The notes below the pieces were generated by a model. That model saw nothing but the letters and a program-made list of their open reading frames with translations. It was not told the origin of the DNA and did no database searches. The position numbers and the translations under genes are program-made. Shown one piece after another: positions 56,164-64,000 of a stretch of DNA of 64,000 nt. The DNA lies in assembly GCA_902363675.1 (NCBI GenBank), contig CABJAV010000003.1:124001-188000 (forward strand), in the 5' to 3' direction. The DNA is from Lachnospiraceae bacterium (lineage in GTDB: Bacteria > Bacillota > Clostridia > Lachnospirales > Lachnospiraceae). Every line of letters begins with the position of its first letter. Within the stretch, counting starts at the first letter, position 1.

Positions 56164-57162
56164 ATGGCAACGATTAAAGATATTGCGAATCGTCTCGGCG
56201 TATCCGTCAGCACTGTTTCCAAAGGATTAAATGGTGCCAGCGATATCAGTGAGGAATTGCGACAGATTGTTTTAGATACTGCCGTGGAAATGGGATATTC
56301 CACAAAGCGTTCCAAAAAAGAAGAAAATCGCAAACTTTGTATTTTTATAGAGAATATGTCTTACCAGTCAATTGATGAATTTGGTTATGATCTGGTACTC
56401 GGATTTAAGCAGAATGCGTTTCGCCACAAATGGGATGTACATATCGTACCAGTCACCCCAGCATTTCAGGAAGAAGAAAAATATGACACTTATTTATTAA
56501 AAAATGGCTATTGCGGAGCTTTTCTCATGGGATTTGCTTTACACGACGAATGGATGAAGCAGTTAGAAGATACGACCATGCCAACGGTCCTGTTAGATAA
56601 CTTTATCGAAAACAATCCAAATGTGTGTTATATCGGTACAGACAGTTATGAAGGTATTTCCATGGCTGTCAATCATCTTTACACACTCGGCCACAAAAAC
56701 ATTGCATTTTTGAATGGTTCTTTATATTCCATGGTTTCTGACCAGCGTCAGGAAGCATTCGAGAATGCTATGCACAAATTGAACCTGCCAGTCCGTGAGG
56801 ACCTGATGGCACATGGATATTATGTATCCGACAGTGCCAAGTATCATGTACCGGGTTTTCTTGCTGCAGGAGCGACTGCGATCATGTGTGGTAATGACCT
56901 GATTGCCAAAGGTGTCATTGACGAATGCACACAGCGCGGTTTCCGTGTTCCGGAAGATATCAGCGTTGTTGGATTTGACGATCTGTCCATCGCAGCGACT
57001 TTCGATCCACCTCTTACTACAATCCGTCAGGAACGAAACGAAATCGGGAAATGCGCTTATGTAATTTTAAATTCTCTGATTCATCATATTTCCATCAGCA
57101 AGACGCTGCTTCGTCCAAAGCTGATTGAACGCGAGTCCACCGCCCGCAGAACCAGTAAATAA
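56164..57162 (+). CDS. malR: LacI-family regulator of the mal operon
   Basis: A 332-residue LacI/GalR protein. The DNA-binding head is MATIKDIANRLGVSVSTVSK with the hinge helix about 45-58, followed by a periplasmic-binding-protein-like sensor. The start at 56164 follows AAGGAG and matches the family start; the frame from 56086 does not. It is divergent from malQ-malE-malF-malG-amylase and is the natural candidate for maltodextrin-responsive control. Confidence 0.87.
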   Translation: MATIKDIANRLGVSVSTVSKGLNGASDISEELRQIVLDTAVEMGYSTKRSKKEENRKLCIFIENMSYQSIDEFGYDLVLGFKQNAFRHKWDVHIVPVTPAFQEEEKYDTYLLKNGYCGAFLMGFALHDEWMKQLEDTTMPTVLLDNFIENNPNVCYIGTDSYEGISMAVNHLYTLGHKNIAFLNGSLYSMVSDQRQEAFENAMHKLNLPVREDLMAHGYYVSDSAKYHVPGFLAAGATAIMCGNDLIAKGVIDECTQRGFRVPEDISVVGFDDLSIAATFDPPLTTIRQERNEIGKCAYVILNSLIHHISISKTLLRPKLIERESTARRTSK

Positions 57163-57171
57163 TTTTTTCAT

Positions 57172-57195
57172 AGTAACTGAATAGTTACTTTTTAT
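57172..57195 (+). terminator. weak terminator after malR
   Basis: AGTAACT-gaat-AGTTACT followed by TTTTTAT, starting 10 bp after the stop codon. The stem has seven pairs only. Confidence 0.5.
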
Positions 57196-57207
57196 CTGAC
57201 ATTTAAC

Positions 57208-57235
57208 AAAAAAGACACATGCCTTCGCATGTGTC
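57208..57235 (-). terminator. terminator of tRNA-Tyr
   Basis: GACACATGC (57214-57222) pairs with GCATGTGTC (57227-57235) around a four-base loop; on the minus strand six T residues follow. Confidence 0.9.
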
Positions 57236-57242
57236 TCATTCA

Positions 57243-57324
57243 TGGGCAGAGGTGGATTCGAACCACCGAAGCAATTTGCAGCAGATTTACAGTCTGTCCC
57301 CTTTGGCCACTCGGGAATCTGCCC
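57243..57324 (-). tRNA. tRNA-Tyr (anticodon GTA)
   Basis: An 82-base class II tRNA. The acceptor stem is GGGCAGA/TCTGCCC with discriminator A. The T arm is GGTGGTTCGAATCCACC, the anticodon GTA is at 57288-57290 in CTGTAAAT, and a long variable arm is present as expected for bacterial tRNA-Tyr. The CCA end is not encoded. Confidence 0.96.
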
Positions 57325-57362
57325 ATCTTGATCAAAATATAAAATTATCCTGACAAGAAAGA

Positions 57363-57391
57363 ATTATACCATAGCATGTTTTGCTTGGCAA
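57363..57391 (-). promoter_or_regulatory. tRNA-Tyr promoter
   Basis: TTGCCA (57386-57391), 17 bp, TATAAT (57363-57368) on the minus strand, about 40 bp before the tRNA. Confidence 0.85.
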
Positions 57392-57499
57392 CCCTATTTT
57401 CTCATATTTTCGACTACTTATTTTCCTCAGGGTCAAATTCATAACATTCGCCTTCAAAATATTATGCTTCAAGGCCTATCACTTATAAAAACACAAAGT

Positions 57500-57590
57500 A
57501 AAAAAGACAGCCACGATCGCTGTCTTTTTAGGAGAAGGTATTTTTACTATGGGGTATAGCAAAAACTATATAATGTATTGGGGGGTTTTT
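57500..57590 (-). ncRNA. candidate small RNA, copy 1 of a tandem pair
   Basis: A minus-strand unit bounded by TATTATAAT (57597-57605; -10 hexamer 57597-57602) and the intrinsic terminator hairpin GACAGC...GCTGTC with TTTTTTA (57500-57529). The predicted RNA of about 90 nt has AACCCCCCAA near its 5' end, a TATAG/CTATA stem-loop and CCTTCTCCTA before the terminator; the last is the complement of a strong ribosome site. A copy 355 bp away is identical except for two bases. Upstream of -10 both copies keep TTTGTGCACACTTAT but differ between it and -10, so an activator may act there. On the plus strand a 24-codon frame (57550-57624) exists but is broken in copy 2. Confidence 0.6.
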
Positions 57591-57854
57591 ACGGTTATTA
57601 TAATACCATTGGACACGGAATAAGTGTGCACAAACCTCACAAATTTTTCGTATTTTTTCTGTACATATTGTACAGTGTTAAAATTGTTGTTTTTCTACAT
57701 AGCATTCAAAAATATACAAATGCGCAATCGTTTTCTCATATTTTTTTGAATCTGCTCATTTTTCCAGGTTTCTGACATATCATCGTTTCTCATTTTCCCC
57801 ATTGTCCTATCGGATTCCCATAATTCCGCCATTTACAAAGGTTTTTGACAAAGT

Positions 57855-57947
57855 AAAAAAGACAGCCACGATCGCTGTCTTTTTAGGAGAAGGTATTTTT
57901 ACTATGGGGTATAGCAAAAACTATATATAATGTATTGGGGGGTTTTT
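57855..57947 (-). ncRNA. candidate small RNA, copy 2 of a tandem pair
   Basis: Same layout as copy 1: -10 TATAAT at 57954-57959, C-rich AACCCCCCAA, TATAG/CTATA stem-loop (with one extra TA pair), CCTTCTCCTA and terminator (57855-57884). The duplicated block as a whole is 57848-58000 against 57493-57642. Between the copies the sequence is AT-rich without a gene. Confidence 0.6.
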
Positions 57948-58115
57948 ACGGTTATTATAATACCATGGTCCGGCAGATAAGTGTGCACAAACTTCACAAA
58001 AGTCGCTATGTGTTTTTGTGTATATTGTACAACACCTTTTTCAACCTGCCAGACATCCAATTAAATTCTGCACAATTTCCTGTATAAATACCTTCCATCT
58101 TTCACTGCTGTACAA

Positions 58116-59951
58116 TTACAGCAATGAATCTTTGTCAAATAGTGATTCAAATTCTTCCCTTGTGATCTTCTCTTTTTCCAAAAGAAGTGCTGCACAACGG
58201 TCTAACACATCACGATTCTCATTGATAATACGCTTTGCTTCCTCATAAGCATGATCAATAATGCTTTTGACTTCTGCATCGATAGCAGAAGCAACACCTT
58301 CGCTGTAATTGTGTGCATGGGCAAGATCACGTCCAATAAATACTTCGTCATCATCATCTTTGTAGCAGATCAGTCCAATATTCTCCGACATACCATAGCG
58401 CGTCACCATATCCCTTGCCATGGTAGTTGCCTGCTTGATATCCTGGGAAGCCCCGGTTGTAATATCATCAAATACCAATTCTTCTGCAACACGTCCACCA
58501 AGATCTACGACAATCTCCTGCAACATCCGTCCCTTGGAATTGAACATCTCATCCTTTTCCGGGAGTGGCATCGTATAACCTGCTGCACCTGCTCCTGTAG
58601 GGATAATAGATACCGTATGCACTGGTCCCACATCCGGAAGTACATGAAACAGAATCGCATGACCAGACTCATGGTATGCTGTAATACGCTTTTCCTTCTC
58701 AGAAATAATGCGGCTTCGTTTCTCGGCACCGATTCCGACTTTGATAAATGCTCGTTGGATATCTTCCTGCTTGATAAATGCTCGATTTTCTTTTGCTGCA
58801 AGGATAGCAGACTCGTTCAGCAGGTTCTCAAGATCTGCACCAGTAAATCCTGCTGTAGTCTGTGCAATCTGCTTCAGATCTACATCATCGCCCAACGGCT
58901 TGTTTTTTGCATGTACGGCAAGAATTTCTTCTCTTCCCGCAACATCCGGACGACCAACAACAATCTTACGGTCAAAACGTCCCGGACGCATAATTGCAGG
59001 ATCAAGAATATCCACACGGTTGGTTGCAGCCATCACGATAATTCCTTCATTGACACCGAAACCATCCATCTCTACCAGCATCTGGTTGAGTGTCTGTTCT
59101 CGCTCGTCGTGGCCTCCACCCATACCGGTGCCTCGTCTTCTTGCTACTGCGTCAATCTCATCAATAAATACGATACATGGTGCGTTTTTCTTTGCGTCTT
59201 CAAAGAGATCACGGACACGGGATGCACCGACACCGACAAACATCTCTACGAAATCAGATCCGGAAATACTGAAAAACGGTACAGCAGCTTCTCCGGCAAC
59301 GGCTTTTGCAAGTAATGTTTTACCTGTTCCAGGAGGTCCTACAAGAAGCACACCTTTCGGAATACGTGCACCCAGATTTGTGTATTTCTTAGGATCACGA
59401 AGAAAATCAACCAATTCTTCGAGATCTTCTTTTTCTTCACGCAAACCAGCTACATTTGCAAAGGACATCTTGTTGTCTTCTTCGGTCGAAAGCTTTGCAC
59501 GGCTTTTTCCGAAATTCATCATTTTGCTGCCACCACTATTTGCTGCGGCATTGTTATTCATAATCATGAATAAGATGAAAAATGCACCAAAAATGAGCAG
59601 GTATGGCAACAATGTCATAATCCAGCTCTCTGCCGGAACATCCTCCACCACATAATTATCAAACTTATTCTGATCCATCAGCGTCTGCATCTCATTGATA
59701 TCTGAGCTATACATGTACTGCTGCGTACCATCTTTCAATTTAATTTTCAGACTACCTGTTGGCACTTCGCGGTTCTGTTCCACCTTGACGTAGGTTACAT
59801 TTCCCTTCTGCAATGCTTTCTCGAATTCTGCTCTGGTATAAGAACTGGTAGATGTATTTCCTGTCAATCCGTACCAGATGAGGATTACGACAAGAACCAG
59901 TATCGCGTAAAATCCAAATCCTCGAAAGCCTCTCTTACTATTTGTATTCAC
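58116..59951 (-). CDS. ftsH: ATP-dependent zinc metalloprotease FtsH
   Basis: A 611-residue membrane AAA protease. Two membrane segments (about 13-31 and 109-131) flank a short outer domain. Walker A is GPPGTGKTL, Walker B is [12 protein letters not shown] follows, and the zinc site is HESGH near 427 with the later aspartate in [14 protein letters not shown]. It degrades membrane and regulatory proteins. The start is GTG at 59951 behind AGGAGAAC. It is downstream of tilS and hpt, the common Firmicute order. Confidence 0.97.
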   Translation of the reverse strand: MNTNSKRGFRGFGFYAILVLVVILIWYGLTGNTSTSSYTRAEFEKALQKGNVTYVKVEQNREVPTGSLKIKLKDGTQQYMYSSDINEMQTLMDQNKFDNYVVEDVPAESWIMTLLPYLLIFGAFFILFMIMNNNAAANSGGSKMMNFGKSRAKLSTEEDNKMSFANVAGLREEKEDLEELVDFLRDPKKYTNLGARIPKGVLLVGPPGTGKTLLAKAVAGEAAVPFFSISGSDFVEMFVGVGASRVRDLFEDAKKNAPCIVFIDEIDAVARRRGTGMGGGHDEREQTLNQMLVEMDGFGVNEGIIVMAATNRVDILDPAIMRPGRFDRKIVVGRPDVAGREEILAVHAKNKPLGDDVDLKQIAQTTAGFTGADLENLLNESAILAAKENRAFIKQEDIQRAFIKVGIGAEKRSRIISEKEKRITAYHESGHAILFHVLPDVGPVHTVSIIPTGAGAAGYTMPLPEKDEMFNSKGRMLQEIVVDLGGRVAEELVFDDITTGASQDIKQATTMARDMVTRYGMSENIGLICYKDDDDEVFIGRDLAHAHNYSEGVASAIDAEVKSIIDHAYEEAKRIINENRDVLDRCAALLLEKEKITREEFESLFDKDSLL

Positions 59952-59965
59952 TTTGTTCTCCTTTT

Positions 59966-60511
59966 CTACTCTGCATCTTCCACAAATCCGATATACGGAA
60001 GATTGCGATATCTCTGATCATAATCAAGACCATATCCCACTACAAATTTGTCCGGGATTACAAATCCTGTATAATCTACTTCAAAATCATTTACCACACG
60101 GCGATCCGGCTTATCCAGCAGGGTGCATACCGTAAGTGTCTTTGGATTACGGCTTTTGAAAAGAGACAGCAGACGGCTGAGTGTATGGCCGCTGTCCACG
60201 ATATCTTCAACGACAATAACATTTTCGCCTTCAATGGACTGCTCTAAGTCCTTCTTTACATTAACCACACCAGATGAACGAGTTTCTGCTCCATAGCTGG
60301 AAACAGACATAAAATCCATAGTCATCGGAAGTTCGATTCTTTTTGCAAGCTCTGTGGTAAAGAAAATTGATCCTTTTAATATGCAAACAAGGTATACGGA
60401 CTCTCCCGCAAAACGTTTGGTAATTTCCGCACCGATTTCCGCAATTCGTTTATCCAGCTGCTCCTCTGTCAGATACACAGAAATCTCATGCTTTTTGTTA
60501 TAATCCATCAT
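59966..60511 (-). CDS. hpt: hypoxanthine phosphoribosyltransferase
   Basis: A 181-residue purine salvage enzyme. The PRPP motif is VIVVEDIVDSGHTLSRLL and the start LTEEQLDKRIAEIGAEI is typical of bacterial HPRT. It converts hypoxanthine or guanine plus PRPP to nucleotides. The start overlaps the tilS end by 14 bp. In some bacteria Hpt interacts with TilS; the linked order is widely kept. Confidence 0.96.
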   Translation of the reverse strand: MMDYNKKHEISVYLTEEQLDKRIAEIGAEITKRFAGESVYLVCILKGSIFFTTELAKRIELPMTMDFMSVSSYGAETRSSGVVNVKKDLEQSIEGENVIVVEDIVDSGHTLSRLLSLFKSRNPKTLTVCTLLDKPDRRVVNDFEVDYTGFVIPDKFVVGYGLDYDQRYRNLPYIGFVEDAE

Positions 60512-61949
60512 CTTTAGTTCCTCCTTTATATATTAATTCCAGCACTATTTTTGTCTTTTCACTTACCATGCAGTCTGCACCCATACGGCAACCAACGATC
60601 CAGTGTATCTGCGCATTCTGCGCCACAAGCCAGATTTTATCCCTCATATCTGCGGATACTTTCTCATTGATAAAATAGTCTGCCAGCTTCTTTCGATGTC
60701 CCTCTCCATCGAATACAAAATAGTCCTGTTTTCTACGGGTTCGAATAGAAAAACCATCTCTAATCTTATCATAATCAAACCATTTCGTATACATTTTTCG
60801 TGGAATTTCCCCCATATTTCCATCAAATCGAAAAATATGCAGCATAAATTTTTCTCCCTGCGTTCCCGCCGGGATGACGATGGGTTCTCCTTTTTTCAAA
60901 CTTGATCTGAGCCTTTCCTCTGAAATGACGATTTCCTGTCTGTCATTTTCTGCAGATTCCTGATGATCTTTCCACAGGACAATACTGTCATACTCTCTTT
61001 TTGCAACTACTCCATAAGGCAGATCGGCTCTGCGCCCACTCTGCTTTTCCAACAGGTCTGCAACCGCCTCCAAATGCGCTCCGGTAATGTCCTTGCGCTT
61101 CTGTGCAGCCTCTGCAACTGTCTCATGCAGCACTCGCATCCGCAGTGCCTTTGGAAGCTTCTGCAACCCCTGCACGGATAACCGGTACTTCTGCCCTTCT
61201 TTTATCCGACACCCCTCCAGCGCACGGGCAGTTTCTTCTTCGAGATACTCCCGCAGTTCCCACAGTCTGTGTGCCGTCTGATTCATGTGGAGAACCGCCT
61301 GTGCATTAATTTCTTTCATTTGCGGCAAAATGTTATGTCGTATCCGGTTTCTGCTATATACAAGTTCCTCATTTGTCGCATCCATGCAAAAATCCTGCCC
61401 CCGCGCACCTAAATACTGTTCAATCTCTTCCCTGCTGATTTCCAACAAAGGGCGGATATAACATTCCCCTTCCTCGCCCGTACGTACCGGCCGCATCCCG
61501 CACAAACCATCAAGCCCGCTGCCTCTCGCCAGCTGAAAAAGCATCGTCTCCGCATTATCCTCCATATGATGTGCCAGTGCAACTTTCGTACCTTCCTTTT
61601 CTTTTGCAACTTCCGCAAATATTTCATAACGCAGCTTACGGGCAGCTTCCTCATCCCCCATGTGATGTTTGTTTGCATATGCCGGAACATTCACCGGAAA
61701 CTCCCGGTATGTGAGTGTTTGTTCCTGACAGAACTGTTTTACAAAAAGCGCATCTTCTTTACTCGCTTTCCCACGGATTCCATGTTCCACGTGGATAACT
61801 TCCAGCGAAAAATTCATTCGTGTGGACAATTCTTTTAAAATCAGGCATAGACAGATGGAATCTGCTCCACCAGAGACTCCAACAATCACACGGTTTCCCG
61901 CAGATACCATATGCCATTTGTTCATAAACTCACAAATATGTTCTATCAT
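60498..61949 (-). CDS. tilS: tRNA(Ile)-lysidine synthase
   Basis: A 483-residue PP-loop ATPase that turns cytidine 34 of tRNA-Ile2 into lysidine. The ATP loop is VGVSGGADSICLC, and HHMEDNAETMLFQLARGSG follows. A C-terminal TilS domain with RRKQDYFVFDGEGHRKKL is present. The ATG at 61949 overlaps the stop of the spoIIE gene (TAATG); an upstream TTG frame start is rejected because it lies within the ribosome site. Confidence 0.94.
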   Translation of the reverse strand: MIEHICEFMNKWHMVSAGNRVIVGVSGGADSICLCLILKELSTRMNFSLEVIHVEHGIRGKASKEDALFVKQFCQEQTLTYREFPVNVPAYANKHHMGDEEAARKLRYEIFAEVAKEKEGTKVALAHHMEDNAETMLFQLARGSGLDGLCGMRPVRTGEEGECYIRPLLEISREEIEQYLGARGQDFCMDATNEELVYSRNRIRHNILPQMKEINAQAVLHMNQTAHRLWELREYLEEETARALEGCRIKEGQKYRLSVQGLQKLPKALRMRVLHETVAEAAQKRKDITGAHLEAVADLLEKQSGRRADLPYGVVAKREYDSIVLWKDHQESAENDRQEIVISEERLRSSLKKGEPIVIPAGTQGEKFMLHIFRFDGNMGEIPRKMYTKWFDYDKIRDGFSIRTRRKQDYFVFDGEGHRKKLADYFINEKVSADMRDKIWLVAQNAQIHWIVGCRMGADCMVSEKTKIVLELIYKGGTKDDGL

Positions 61950-63829
61950 TATTTCTCCCAAATACCGGTCACAATGATGGTCATATCATCCATCGCATGT
62001 CCTCCCGTAAAAAGCAGAACATGTTCAAGCAACGCCCGCGCCATACCACCGGCATTATCTGTATTTATCTCACTGATCATCTCCGCAAGCTTTTCTTCCG
62101 GATTTTTTACATGCAAATATTCTAACACACCATCCGTTACCATGACAAGAAAATCCCCATGGCACATCTTTGCCTCTTGCGGCTTTGCAAGCTGCTGCAT
62201 ATACACCCCTGCCGGAAGCGACGAACTGCTCAGACAAGTCACCTCTTCTTTATGTTTCAAAAAGGAGGCCGCCGCGCCGATTTTTATCAGTTCCACTTTT
62301 CCCGTATACAGATCCACCGTCGCATAATCCATCGTGGAATAGCTTTCGTCGTCTCCTTTGAGCACCATCGCAGAATTCATCATACGGATTGCCGTATCGG
62401 TAGGAAATCCCGCCTCCATGAATTTTTCCATCAGGTCTACCACCATATCGCTCTCTTTACTCGCTGCTGGTCCGCTGCCCATACCGTCCGACAGACAGAT
62501 ATTGTATCTTCCGTTTTCCAAAAGAAAAAGTGAGAAATTGTCTCCGCTTATGGCCGCACCCTCTTTCGCCTTTGTCGCTACCCCGGATATGGCATCAAAA
62601 CAAGTGTCCTCATATGCGGTAATGCTGACCGGATCACGCGTCAGAACCGCTCTGGCATCCTTTTGCAGACGCAACGCCATTCCCGTAGCTTTCTCAAGAG
62701 CACGCAAATAATTCTTCGACGGAATCCCGCCTCCCCATTTGCTTGCCACTTCCGCAGTAATGGAACGTCGTTTGTCCCTGTCTTCGTAAATATGGATCTG
62801 TTCTGCCACAAGACCTCTCTCCCGCACCTCAAATCCAATGCGAGCCAACAGCATCTTCGATTTTCCATCGAGATTCTTCTGTCCTTTCGTCCAGTCCTGC
62901 ATCACATCCGCCATGGCATCTAACTGCCCCGCAATGACCATACGGTTTTCCTGCAGGCGCTGATACCATGCTTCGTTCAGTTCCATTCTTGAAAAAGCCC
63001 ACACAGCCTCCTCCACCATTCCCCGATAACAGGGGCAGTTTTCCATATAATTGCTCTCTATGATATCCTCTTTCGAATTGTGTGCAACCACTGCCTGGAG
63101 CATTCGCCGTATTTTTGATGTATGCACATGCTTTGCTGCTCCCCAGCAAATCGCACAGGCATCACAGCTGCTGCACATTTTTGCAGTAATCTCTTCTTCC
63201 AAAACCGTAACGCTCTCGTGGCTCGACAATTCTTCTTTCTTCCCAATTGCAGCAAATGCCACAGAAAGTTCATCGACCGCTTCCGCAAAAGCCTGCATTC
63301 TTTCACTTTCATATCCCCCTGCCGGCTGCATCATAGCAACCTCCCTCTGCAAAAAAGGAGCGGCAAACACTTTCCCCATCTCCGATGACATTTGTAGCAG
63401 ATAATGAAACACCACCGTCATCCCGCACACGGTCACACCCTCACACAATCCAAGAATCATTTCCCGCTGTTCCAATTTGGCAAATATCATTCCAGAGCAG
63501 TTCATTATGATCGTACATATTCCGGCAATGATTCCAGCTGTCCATCCGGCACATTTACGATTCGCCCACATATAAAAACGAATTCCGGTGCCTGCCACCA
63601 AAAGAATAAACAGATATTTTACCATCGCCCCCGGCGACATCGTATACCCCATCGTTGCAAACATCCCTATGTACAATAAAATATTTCGCCTCTGTTCCAG
63701 ACAACACGCACCATAGAAAGCTGGCAGGAGCGGATAATATCCCATAATGCAGATCAGGGAACACACCACACCCATTCCTCCATAGCAGACTTTTACCATA
63801 ACATTCATCCAATTTTTTTCTGTATTCAT
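61949..63829 (-). CDS. spoIIE: SpoIIE-family serine phosphatase, compact membrane region
   Basis: A 626-residue protein. The N-terminal part has about five hydrophobic segments (about 10-150), fewer than the ten of B. subtilis SpoIIE (827 residues). A linker with a cysteine cluster (CSSCDACAICWG, about 250) follows, then a PP2C phosphatase: SGDNFSLF, CLSDGMGSGPAASKESD and FLVMVTDGVLEYL. It dephosphorylates the anti-anti-sigma factor SpoIIAA to activate sigma F in the forespore. The start at 63829 follows GGAGG; the frame to 63937 runs through the promoter. Confidence 0.9.
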   Translation of the reverse strand: MNTEKNWMNVMVKVCYGGMGVVCSLICIMGYYPLLPAFYGACCLEQRRNILLYIGMFATMGYTMSPGAMVKYLFILLVAGTGIRFYMWANRKCAGWTAGIIAGICTIIMNCSGMIFAKLEQREMILGLCEGVTVCGMTVVFHYLLQMSSEMGKVFAAPFLQREVAMMQPAGGYESERMQAFAEAVDELSVAFAAIGKKEELSSHESVTVLEEEITAKMCSSCDACAICWGAAKHVHTSKIRRMLQAVVAHNSKEDIIESNYMENCPCYRGMVEEAVWAFSRMELNEAWYQRLQENRMVIAGQLDAMADVMQDWTKGQKNLDGKSKMLLARIGFEVRERGLVAEQIHIYEDRDKRRSITAEVASKWGGGIPSKNYLRALEKATGMALRLQKDARAVLTRDPVSITAYEDTCFDAISGVATKAKEGAAISGDNFSLFLLENGRYNICLSDGMGSGPAASKESDMVVDLMEKFMEAGFPTDTAIRMMNSAMVLKGDDESYSTMDYATVDLYTGKVELIKIGAAASFLKHKEEVTCLSSSSLPAGVYMQQLAKPQEAKMCHGDFLVMVTDGVLEYLHVKNPEEKLAEMISEINTDNAGGMARALLEHVLLFTGGHAMDDMTIIVTGIWEK

Positions 63830-63871
63830 TTCACACCTCCACACAATGACTGGTAATTTTTTCATGGATGG

Positions 63872-63936
63872 ATTATACGGGACATGTCTGAAAATACTTG
63901 TCATTTTTACGGTGCTTTTTGAAAAAGTTTTCGTCA
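63872..63936 (-). promoter_or_regulatory. spoIIE promoter with possible Spo0A box
   Basis: On the minus strand TATAAT (63872-63877) is 21 bp from ATGACA (63899-63904), the unusual spacing known for the Spo0A-dependent spoIIE promoter of B. subtilis. Upstream TGACGAA (63930-63936) matches the 0A-box consensus TGNCGAA. One box only was seen. Confidence 0.5.
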
Positions 63937-64000
63937 AAACCTCTCCCCTCTGCCGATTCGAGGGAGCTTACGTAGGATGAAGAACATAAAAAAAGAAAGA

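Larger units (their letters stand above)
57493..58000. repeat. tandem 150-bp duplication in the spacer between ftsH and tRNA-Tyr
   Basis: Blocks 57493-57642 and 57848-58000 are nearly identical over about 115 bp at one end, diverge for 12 bp, and match again over about 25 bp (TAAGTGTGCACAAAC). Similarity continues weakly to a TGTACATATTGTACA palindrome (about 57660-57676) and a degenerate copy near 58020-58034. The remaining spacer, 57643-57847 and 58001-58115, shows no gene. Confidence 0.9.

Noticed and set aside
57550..57624. 24-codon plus-strand ORF with a perfect ribosome site in the duplicated block
   Set aside because: The second copy has a 2-base insertion that stops the frame after eight codons, while the nucleotide sequence is otherwise fully kept. 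This favours an RNA or DNA function over a peptide.
58251..59315. Long plus-strand frame of 354 codons opposite ftsH
   Set aside because: It lies entirely antisense to ftsH, is rich in cysteine, histidine and serine as expected from the shadow of a real gene, and has no ribosome site.

Overview
The window reads as chromosomal DNA of a Gram-positive anaerobe of the Lachnospiraceae, close to the Roseburia/Agathobacter (Eubacterium rectale) butyrate producers. The main reasons are a butyryl-CoA:acetate CoA-transferase gene carrying both peptide motifs used for diagnostic 'but' PCR, class B sortase and LPXTG-like anchoring, a compact FabT-controlled fab operon with a fused accDA, a maltose/maltodextrin operon with a lipoprotein amylase, and a sporulation-type SpoIIE. 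Most genes lie on the minus strand. I see no prophage, CRISPR array, rRNA or intact insertion sequence.

Layout. 1-9.4 kb is central pentose and nucleoside metabolism: a truncated zinc dehydrogenase with a ROK regulator, a transaldolase/split transketolase operon divergent from a DeoR-type regulator and a MATE exporter, and udp-deoB-deoC. A secreted barnase-like RNase (9.6 kb) is transcribed divergently from udp. With the pentose phosphate genes this suggests an extracellular RNA/nucleoside scavenging route. 10.4-14.7 kb holds an iron alcohol dehydrogenase and 4-aminobutyrate aminotransferase, a PucR-type regulator, and between them a long imperfect inverted repeat of about 625 bp. 14.7-23.8 kb has an aldo/keto reductase, an NSS transporter, an RlmD-like methyltransferase, an LTA-synthase-like protein with an extra C-terminal domain, the but gene and an RlmI-like methyltransferase.

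23.8-36.6 kb is a cell-envelope region: DUF4358-MBOAT-DHHW (polymer O-acetylation), two small genes/remnants, then an operon of SPKTG surface protein, sortase B, Hsp90-like ATPase, signal peptidase and Mrp ATPase, preceded by a BY-kinase/phosphatase/LCP capsule-regulation module. gdhA follows at 36.7 kb. 38.4-46.3 kb is the fatty-acid operon acpP-fabK-fabD-fabG-fabF-fabZ-accDA-fabH-fabT, headed by a promoter flanked by two perfect 18-bp inverted operator copies. A chemoreceptor with a lysine-rich tail follows.

48.9-57.2 kb is the maltodextrin locus malQ-malE-malF-malG-amylase with divergent malR; no ATPase gene is present. Then come tRNA-Tyr, two nearly identical candidate small RNA genes in tandem, and ftsH-hpt-tilS-spoIIE in chromosomal order spoIIE-tilS-hpt-ftsH on the minus strand, with a possible Spo0A-type promoter at the very end.

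The most unexplained items are the twin candidate sRNAs (57.5-58.0 kb), the long inverted repeat at 13 kb, a family of intercistronic stem-loops with compensating base changes (3.5 and 50.5 kb), and the Hsp90-like gene inside the sortase operon.
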